Below are positions 7,364-12,099 of a stretch of DNA of 12,099 nt, one piece after another. This DNA is from Rubritepida sp. (GTDB lineage Bacteria > Pseudomonadota > Alphaproteobacteria > Acetobacterales > Acetobacteraceae). A program made the translations under genes and the position numbers. Within the stretch, counting starts at the first letter, position 1, and each line of letters begins with the position of its first letter. The notes below the pieces were generated by a model. That model saw nothing but the letters and a program-made list of their open reading frames with translations. It ran no database searches and was not told the DNA's origin. The stretch is taken from positions 1 through 12,099 of the forward strand of contig JACMRO010000524.1 in assembly GCA_014376425.1 (NCBI GenBank). The letters run 5' to 3'.

Positions 7364-8317
7364 ATGTTCTTCTACCTCATCCGCCGCCTGATCTACGCCA
7401 TCCCCATCGCCCTCGCGGTGGGTTTTGTCTGCTTCATGCTCGTCCAGATCGCGCCGGGCGATCCGATCAACGCCATCGTCCCGCCCGACGCGCCGCAGGA
7501 GGTGGTGGAGCAGGTCCGCCGCGACTACGGGCTGGACAAGCCGCTGCCGGTGCAATTCGGCATCTGGCTGCTGAAGGTGGTGCAGGGCGATCTGGGACGG
7601 TCGCTCGCCACCGGGCGGCCGGTGTGGTCGGACCTGCATTCGGCCATCGGCAACACGCTGATGCTGGCCTTCTCGGCCTCGTTGCTGGGCTTCATCATGG
7701 GCTGCATCCTGGGAGGGCTGGCCGGCACCTTCCGCGGCACGATCCTGGACCGCGTGGCGACGACCATCGCGGTCGCCGGCGTCTCGGTGCCGCATTACTG
7801 GCTGGGCATGGTGCTGGTCGTCATCTTCTCGGTGCAGCTCAACCTGCTGCCGGCGATGGGTGCGGGCCCCGGCGGCAGCGCCGACTGGGTGTGGGACTGG
7901 GCGCATATCCAGCACCTGGTGCTGCCCTCGATCACGCTGGCCGTCATCCCCATGGGCATCGTGACGCGCACGGTGCGCGGCATCGTGGCCGAAATCATGA
8001 ACCAGGAATTCGTGGTGGCATTGCGCGGCAAGGGGCTGACCGGCTGGGGCGTGTTCCTGCACGTCGTCAAGAATGCGGCGCCCAACGTGCTGGCGGTGCT
8101 TGGCTTGCAACTGGGCTATCTGATGGGCGGGTCGATCCTGGTCGAGACGGTGTTCTCGTGGCCCGGGACCGGGCTGCTGCTCAACAGCGCGATCTTCCAG
8201 CGTGACCTGCCGGTGCTGCAGGGCACGATCCTGGTGCTGAGCCTGTTCTTCGTGGCGCTGAACCTGGGGGTGGACCTGGTGCAGACGGCGCTCGACCCGC
8301 GGATCAAGCGCGCATGA
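7364..8317 (+). CDS. ABC transporter permease, DppB/OppB-like
   Basis: A 317-residue inner-membrane permease, the first of the heterodimeric pair of a peptide/nickel-type importer. It starts MFFYLIRRLIYAIPIALAVG, the typical DppB-type first helix. The conserved periplasmic text QIAPGDPINAIV (28-39), DYGLDKPLPVQF (54-65) and GDLGRSL (75-81) follows. About six membrane helices are expected. The EAA-type cytoplasmic loop that contacts the ATPase is at about 218-241 (VALRGKGLTGWGVFLHVVKN), and the terminal VETVFSWPGTG motif (260-270) is present. Length is normal. The start is five bases after the preceding stop, and a purine-rich GGGA lies about 11 bases upstream. Its TGA overlaps the ATG of a 14-codon ORF (ATGA) leading to the second permease. 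Confidence 0.95.
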   Translation: MFFYLIRRLIYAIPIALAVGFVCFMLVQIAPGDPINAIVPPDAPQEVVEQVRRDYGLDKPLPVQFGIWLLKVVQGDLGRSLATGRPVWSDLHSAIGNTLMLAFSASLLGFIMGCILGGLAGTFRGTILDRVATTIAVAGVSVPHYWLGMVLVVIFSVQLNLLPAMGAGPGGSADWVWDWAHIQHLVLPSITLAVIPMGIVTRTVRGIVAEIMNQEFVVALRGKGLTGWGVFLHVVKNAAPNVLAVLGLQLGYLMGGSILVETVFSWPGTGLLLNSAIFQRDLPVLQGTILVLSLFFVALNLGVDLVQTALDPRIKRA

Positions 8318-8358
8318 GCCGCGCCCCCATCGCGACACCACGGATGCCAAGACCATGA
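8314..8358 (+). CDS. 14-codon mini-ORF bridging the two permease genes
   Basis: ATG at 8314 overlaps the DppB-like stop (ATGA, 8314-8317). Fourteen codons later its TGA at 8356-8358 overlaps the DppC-like start (ATGA, 8355-8358). The predicted peptide is MSRAPIATPRMPRP. The double overlap would let ribosomes re-initiate step by step across the 37-bp gap, a plausible translational-coupling device. It could also be chance: ATGA overlaps are frequent, and the peptide has no recognisable feature. The gap itself has only a weak Shine-Dalgarno for the DppC start. Confidence 0.3.
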   Translation: MSRAPIATPRMPRP

Positions 8359-9257
8359 GCGCCACGACCGCCGCCGAGGCCGAACTCGCCCTGCAGGCGC
8401 GCCAGGCGGCACAGGCCTCCGACGGCTACTGGCAGGGCGTGTTCCGCCGCGTGCGGCGTGACCCGGTGACGATCGCCTGTTCGCTCGTGCTGCTGACCAT
8501 GTTCCTGGCGATCGTATTCGCCCCCCTCATCGCGCCCTACGACCCCTACCAGGGCAGCATGATCCGCAGGTTGCGGCCGATTGGCACGCCGGGCCACCTG
8601 CTTGGCACCGACGAGCTGGGCCGCGACATCGTCACGCGGCTGCTCTTCGGCGGGCGGCTGTCCTGGTTCATGGGCATCGTGCCGGTGGCGATGGCATTCG
8701 TCGTCGGCACCTTCCTGGGGGTGCTGGCGGGGTTCGCAGGCGGCCGCACCAACATGCTCATCATGCGGGTGACGGATGTGTTCTACGCCTTCCCCTCGGT
8801 GCTGCTCGCCGTCGCCATTTCGGGCGCATTGGGCGCTGGTATCATGAACGCCGTACTGGCGCTGACGCTGGTCTTCGTGCCGCCCATCATCCGCGTGGCG
8901 GAGAGCGTGACGCAGGGCGTGCGCAACCTCGATTTCGTCGACGCCGCGCGGGCTTCGGGCGCCGGCGCCTTCACCGTGGTGCGGGTACATGTGCTGGGCA
9001 ATGTGCTGGGCCCGATCTTCATCTATGCGACGTCGCTGATCTCGGTCTGCATGATCCTGGCCTCCGGCTTGTCGTTCCTGGGGCTGGGGACGCGGCCGCC
9101 GGAGGCCGAGTGGGGGCTGATGCTGAACACGTTGCGCACGGCGATCTACGTGCAGCCCTGGGTGGCGGTGTTGCCCGGTGCGTGCATCTTCGTCACCTCG
9201 ATCTGCTTCAACCTGGTGAGCGACGGGCTGCGACAGGCGATGGATGTAAAGGGCTGA
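8355..9257 (+). CDS. ABC transporter permease, DppC/OppC-like
   Basis: A 300-residue second permease of the importer. A cytoplasmic N-terminal stretch (1-37) precedes the first helix (about 38-60, OppC N-terminal domain). Then come the family hallmark HLLGTDELGRDIVTRLLFGG (about 81-100) and further helices. The EAA loop is FVDAARASGAGAFTVVRVHV (about 194-213), followed by SFLGLGTRPPEAEWG and the end region CFNLVSDGLRQAMDVK, typical of DppC-type proteins. Length is normal. It pairs with the upstream DppB-like subunit. No ATP-binding subunit (DppD/DppF) follows: the next gene begins 57 bp later and encodes an unrelated lipoprotein. The ATPases must therefore come from elsewhere in the genome. 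Confidence 0.95.
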   Translation: MSATTAAEAELALQARQAAQASDGYWQGVFRRVRRDPVTIACSLVLLTMFLAIVFAPLIAPYDPYQGSMIRRLRPIGTPGHLLGTDELGRDIVTRLLFGGRLSWFMGIVPVAMAFVVGTFLGVLAGFAGGRTNMLIMRVTDVFYAFPSVLLAVAISGALGAGIMNAVLALTLVFVPPIIRVAESVTQGVRNLDFVDAARASGAGAFTVVRVHVLGNVLGPIFIYATSLISVCMILASGLSFLGLGTRPPEAEWGLMLNTLRTAIYVQPWVAVLPGACIFVTSICFNLVSDGLRQAMDVKG

Positions 9258-9302
9258 CGCCCAGCTGAAGGCCTGACGCTCGCAACCGGCGCGTGTGCAT
9301 GA

Positions 9303-9308
9303 TAGCGT
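9303..9308 (+). promoter_or_regulatory. candidate -10 element for a leaderless lipoprotein mRNA
   Basis: TAGCGT six bases before ATG 9315, in the 57-bp gap after the second permease. There is no Shine-Dalgarno. Geometry and sequence match the elements before 4420 (minus strand) and 10859. No convincing -35 is visible. Confidence 0.35.
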
Positions 9309-9314
9309 CCGCAC

Positions 9315-10115
9315 ATGCGATGGTCTGGCTTCCTCCTGCTTTGCGCGCTGGCGGCCTGCGGGCCGGACAGCGCGCTGTCGGTGCCCCTCGCAAGCCTCAA
9401 CCCGATGAACATGTTCGCCGCCTCCGCAGGGGCCCTGGCCGATGATGTGGAGGAGCCGGACGGCCCCTACTTGCGTCTGGCCCAGGGCCGGCGCGCATCC
9501 GACGCGCGGCTGATTTCCCAACAGGGCGAGCGCCGCATGTGGCGGACCCGCGGGGGCGTGGTGGTGGCGACCGACGGGGTGCGGGTGGTCGCCACCGCCG
9601 GCCTGCCGACGATGGTCGCCGCAACCCGTTTCGATGGGCCGGACCCGGTGGCCGAGCCGCAATCCCTCGTCGCCCGCAGTGCCGATGCGCGCCGCGTGAT
9701 CGATGTCATGACAGCCAGCCGGGATCCGAGTGAGATGCGCTTCGGCATCGCGCTGAACTGCCGCCTCTCCAGCGCGCCCAGCGCCGAGGCCGACACCGTC
9801 ATCATCACCGAGACCTGCCGCGGCGAAGGGCTGGGCGTGATCCGCAACCGCTTCTGGATGGATCGGGACACCAGCAGCATTCACACCAGCGAGCAGTGGA
9901 TCGGCCCGCGCACCGCGCCGCTGCGGATCAGCCATAATCTCGAGGCGGCGGAGGCCGCGCCGGCCGCCGCGCCCGCCGCCGTCCCCCCGGCGGCACCCGT
10001 GGCGGCCCCTTCGGCGGGCCCCGCGCTTACCCCCGTGGCGACCCCCAAGGCGACCCCGTTGCTGCCGCCCCGGTCGCCCCTCGGCGGTTCGGACGCGCCC
10101 GCCCGGCCCCAGTGA
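9315..10115 (+). CDS. YjbF/GfcB-family lipoprotein with Pro/Ala-rich tail
   Basis: A 266-residue probable outer-membrane lipoprotein. The signal sequence MRWSGFLLLCALAAC has lipobox LAA-C15. The mature domain resembles the YjbF/GfcB group-4 capsule/exopolysaccharide lipoproteins. Shared text includes RMWRTRGGVVVATDGVRVVA (74-93), a cysteine in LNCRL (Cys149), a second in ITETCRGEG (Cys168), the following RNRFWMD (178-183 region) and SEQWIGP (192-198). The two cysteines could form a disulfide. In enterobacteria YjbF belongs to an exopolysaccharide operon (yjbEFGH); none of those partners is in view here. Residues 211-266 are an unusual low-complexity tail of Ala, Pro, Val and Thr, beyond the domain, perhaps a flexible or cell-wall-spanning segment. 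A leaderless start is possible (TAGCGT six bases upstream). Family assignment is by motif memory and is moderately sure; the function here is unknown. Confidence 0.75.
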   Translation: MRWSGFLLLCALAACGPDSALSVPLASLNPMNMFAASAGALADDVEEPDGPYLRLAQGRRASDARLISQQGERRMWRTRGGVVVATDGVRVVATAGLPTMVAATRFDGPDPVAEPQSLVARSADARRVIDVMTASRDPSEMRFGIALNCRLSSAPSAEADTVIITETCRGEGLGVIRNRFWMDRDTSSIHTSEQWIGPRTAPLRISHNLEAAEAAPAAAPAAVPPAAPVAAPSAGPALTPVATPKATPLLPPRSPLGGSDAPARPQ

Positions 10116-10126
10116 GGCCCTGCGGC

Positions 10127-10151
10127 GCGGCCCCGCCCCGGCACCGGCCGC
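10127..10151. other. GC-rich inverted repeat between the lipoprotein and hdaA genes
   Basis: GCGGCC (10127-10132) and GGCCGC (10146-10151) are perfect reverse complements with a 13-base loop in the 57-bp gap. It could form an RNA hairpin that weakens readthrough. There is no T-run, and in a gap this rich in G and C chance pairing is likely. Confidence 0.15.
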
Positions 10152-10172
10152 CGCCAGCCCCCGCGCACTACG

Positions 10173-10835
10173 ATGCGTGAACCGCGCCAGCTGCCCCTGC
10201 CAATCACGCCCGAGCCCTCCTATAGCGCAGCGGACTTTGTGGCCGACGCAGCCAACCACGCCGCCCGCGCCTTCCTGGCCGCCCCCGCCGCCTGGCCCGA
10301 TGGCAGGCTGGCATTGTACGGGCCGGCCGGCGTGGGCAAGACCCATCTGGCGAACGCCATCGCCAAGGCGCGCGGCTGGGCCCTTACCGGCGGCGCCGCC
10401 CTGCGCGGCCTGCCCCCCCCGCCCAGCACCGGCACGGTGATCGACGATGCCGACCTGGTGCCCGACCCCACCGCGTTGTTCCACGCGATCAATGCGGCGC
10501 GCGAGGCCGGGCTGCCGCTGCTGTTGCTCGGCCGCGCCCCGCCGGCCCGCTGGCACGCCGCGCCGGCCGACCTGGTGAGCCGGCTGCGGGCCACCACCAC
10601 CGCCGCGATCGACGAGCCCTCGGATGCGCTGCTGGCAGCGCTGCTGGCCAAGCAGCTGGCCGACCGGCAGCTGGCCGTGGCCCCCGCCCTGCAATCGTTG
10701 CTGCTGCTCCACCTGCCGCGCAGTGCCGCCGCCATCGCTGCCGCGGCCGCCCTGCTCGACCGGGCAGCGCTGGCCCAGGGCCGGCTGAACCGCGCCACCA
10801 TCGAGGGCGTGCTGCGTGAAGGTTTCGCGCCCTGA
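10173..10835 (+). CDS. hdaA: DnaA-related replication regulator Hda (HdaA)
   Basis: A 220-residue AAA+ protein equivalent to DnaA domain III without the DNA-binding domain IV. Hda binds the beta sliding clamp and stimulates ATP hydrolysis by DnaA after initiation (regulatory inactivation of DnaA), preventing over-initiation. The N-terminal clamp-binding motif is visible as QLPLP (6-10), close to the QL-x-LP of known Hda proteins. Walker A is GPAGVGKT (50-57) and Walker B is VIDDAD (89-94). The box VII arginine-finger motif is DLVSRL (Arg137), and the sensor II region is LPRSAAAI (Arg183). Length fits the family. The start ATG 10173 has no clear Shine-Dalgarno. It stops 23 bp before the ppk start; the hdaA-ppk pair is a familiar alphaproteobacterial arrangement, as in Caulobacter, and supports the name. 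The permease-like perM gene that often precedes hdaA is absent; a YjbF-type lipoprotein gene is there instead. Confidence 0.9.
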   Translation: MREPRQLPLPITPEPSYSAADFVADAANHAARAFLAAPAAWPDGRLALYGPAGVGKTHLANAIAKARGWALTGGAALRGLPPPPSTGTVIDDADLVPDPTALFHAINAAREAGLPLLLLGRAPPARWHAAPADLVSRLRATTTAAIDEPSDALLAALLAKQLADRQLAVAPALQSLLLLHLPRSAAAIAAAAALLDRAALAQGRLNRATIEGVLREGFAP

Positions 10836-10845
10836 CGCAAGCCTC

Positions 10846-10851
10846 TAGGCT
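10846..10851 (+). promoter_or_regulatory. candidate -10 element for a leaderless ppk mRNA
   Basis: TAGGCT lies seven bases before ATG 10859 in the 23-bp gap after hdaA, with no Shine-Dalgarno between. Position and sequence match the elements before 4420 and 9315, so ppk may have its own start in addition to readthrough from hdaA. Confidence 0.35.
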
Positions 10852-10858
10852 GGGGCGC

Positions 10859-12099
10859 ATGTCCGAAGTCCAGACCCTGGCGCCCGTCACCGAAGCCCTG
10901 CCGCGCTTCATCAACCGCGAAATCTCCTGGCTCGACTTCAACACCCGCGTGCTGGAGGAGGCGGAGAACCTGCGCCACCCGCTGCTGGAGCGGGTGCGCT
11001 TCGTGGCCATCTCCGGCTCCAACCTGGACGAGTTCTACTCCGTGCGCGTCGCGGGCCTGGTGGGGCAGGAGCGCGCCGGCGTCACCACACTTAGCCATGG
11101 CGGCAAGTTGCCCTCGCAGCAACTGAGCGACATCCACGCCCATGCCCAGACCCTGATCGCCAAGCAGCAGACCAGCTGGCGGGAGCTGCGCGAACTGCTC
11201 AGCCGCGCCGATTTCCATGTCTGCGAGCCCGAGGAGCTGAGCGACGCCGACCTTGCCTGGCTCGAAGCCTGGTTCATGGATCGCGCCTTCCCGGTGCTTA
11301 CCCCCCTGGCCGTGGACCCGGCGCACCCCTTCCCCTTCCTGCCCAACCTGTCGCTGTGCATGGCGTTGAAGCTGGTGCGCGAGGAGGATGGCGGCATGAT
11401 GCGCGCGCTGCTGCCGCTACCGCCACAGATCGGCCGTTTCGTGCGCCTGCCGGCGGAGGAGGGCCGCACCGCCGGTGAGCGTGGCCGCATCCGCTTCATC
11501 CTGCTGGACGACACGGTGGCGCTGTTCCTGCACCGCCTCTTCCCCGGCTTCATCCCGGCCGAGCGCGGCATGTTCCGCCTCATCCGCGACACCGACGTGG
11601 AGTTCGAGGAGGAAGCCGAGGACCTCGTGCGCAGCTACGAGAGCGCCCTGAAGCGCCGCCGCCGCGGCCGCGCCATCCGTCTCAGCGTCGACGCCCGCAT
11701 GCCGGCCGACATGATCGCCTTCGTCGCCGAGGAGCTGGATGCCGACCCCGCCGGCCTCTTTGTAGTGGACGGCATCCTGGGGGTGTCCGACCTTGCCGCG
11801 CTGATCGTCGATGACCGGCCGGACCTGCAATTCACCCCCTACACGCCGCGCTTCCCCGAGCGCGTGCTGGATTTCGGCGGCGACTGCTTCGCCGCCATCC
11901 GGGCCAAGGACATCGTCGTCCACCACCCTTACGAATCCTTCGACGTGGTGGTGCAGTTCCTGCGCCAGGCGGCGCGCGACCCGTCGGTCATCGCCATCAA
12001 GCATACCCTGTATCGCACCAGCCGCGACAGCCCGATCGCCCGCGCGCTGATCGAGGCGTCGGAGGCCGGCAAGTCGGTCACCGCCATGGTCGAGCTCAA
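10859..12099 (+). CDS. ppk1: polyphosphate kinase PPK1 (N-terminal 413 residues; runs off the window)
   Basis: PPK1 reversibly makes inorganic polyphosphate from the gamma-phosphate of ATP and forms a membrane-associated oligomer. The visible part begins with the classic N-terminal motif FINREISWLDFNTRVLEEA (about 17-35), then ISGSNLDEFYSVRVAGL (about 51-68), FPVLTPLAVDPAHPFP in the head domain, a basic stretch KRRRRGR, and near the right end AIKHTLYRTS (about 379-388), which contains a conserved ATP/phosphate-contacting arginine. The catalytic, autophosphorylated histidine of the family lies further C-terminal and is outside the window, so activity cannot be judged. Full-length PPK1 is about 690-720 residues, so a little over half is seen. 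The frame is uninterrupted to the last base. It follows hdaA closely; in many alphaproteobacteria the exopolyphosphatase gene ppx comes next. Confidence 0.96.
   Translation, partial: MSEVQTLAPVTEALPRFINREISWLDFNTRVLEEAENLRHPLLERVRFVAISGSNLDEFYSVRVAGLVGQERAGVTTLSHGGKLPSQQLSDIHAHAQTLIAKQQTSWRELRELLSRADFHVCEPEELSDADLAWLEAWFMDRAFPVLTPLAVDPAHPFPFLPNLSLCMALKLVREEDGGMMRALLPLPPQIGRFVRLPAEEGRTAGERGRIRFILLDDTVALFLHRLFPGFIPAERGMFRLIRDTDVEFEEEAEDLVRSYESALKRRRRGRAIRLSVDARMPADMIAFVAEELDADPAGLFVVDGILGVSDLAALIVDDRPDLQFTPYTPRFPERVLDFGGDCFAAIRAKDIVVHHPYESFDVVVQFLRQAARDPSVIAIKHTLYRTSRDSPIARALIEASEAGKSVTAMVEL

Noticed and set aside
9258..9314. A terminator after the transporter operon
   Set aside because: I found no stable stem followed by T residues in this 57-bp gap.
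9950..10113. The Pro/Ala coding stretch as a DNA repeat array
   Set aside because: The codons are similar but not a regular repeat unit. It is a low-complexity protein tail rather than a tandem repeat or CRISPR-like structure.
8304..10712. An 802-codon open frame on the minus strand opposite the second permease, the lipoprotein and hdaA
   Set aside because: It is antisense to three genes with clear family motifs. Its product is rich in His, Gln, Arg and Gly without domains, as expected for a shadow frame in GC-rich DNA.

Overview
The window reads as a chromosomal segment of a GC-rich alphaproteobacterium. Rhodospirillales/Acetobacteraceae (Roseomonas-like) is my best guess. It rests on very strong G/C preference at third codon positions, the hdaA-ppk gene pair (an arrangement I know from alphaproteobacteria), a YjbF-type lipoprotein, and a DegP-like protease next to an OmpR-type two-component system. 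This is inference; the window has no rRNA or other phylogenetic marker. I see no tRNA, rRNA, CRISPR array, insertion sequence or phage gene.

Layout. Positions 1-177 (+) are the unrecognised C-terminal end of a gene entering from the left. It converges on a leftward block, 283-5186 (-). In transcription order this block is an Asp/Glu/hydantoin racemase-family protein (4458-5186), a secreted cupin (4013-4420), a lipoprotein HtrA/DegP-type protease with one PDZ domain (2821-3906), an OmpR-family response regulator (2122-2802), a sensor histidine kinase (719-2086) and a small secreted protein (283-678). The last four are tightly spaced and look like an envelope-stress operon. From 5320 everything runs rightward: a peptide/nickel-type ABC substrate-binding protein (5320-6921), an unrecognised small membrane protein with different codon use (6948-7358), the DppB-like permease (7364-8317), the DppC-like permease (8355-9257), a YjbF-family lipoprotein (9315-10115), the DnaA-related regulator HdaA (10173-10835) and the first 413 codons of polyphosphate kinase (10859 to the window end).

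How the genes may work together. The racemase and the ABC transporter diverge from a 133-bp region with two inverted repeats, so they could be an uptake-plus-conversion module for an amino-acid-like or hydantoin-like solute. No transporter ATPase is encoded here. The protease, two-component system and secreted protein probably monitor and repair the periplasm. HdaA and PPK link replication-initiation control to polyphosphate metabolism.

I did not find a wholly new system. The observations most worth follow-up are the racemase with a glycine where its second catalytic cysteine should be, the compositionally odd membrane gene inside the transporter operon, the 14-codon ORF bridging the two permease genes with ATGA overlaps at both ends, and a recurrent TAG(C/G)(C/G)T-N6/7-ATG pattern suggesting leaderless mRNAs.
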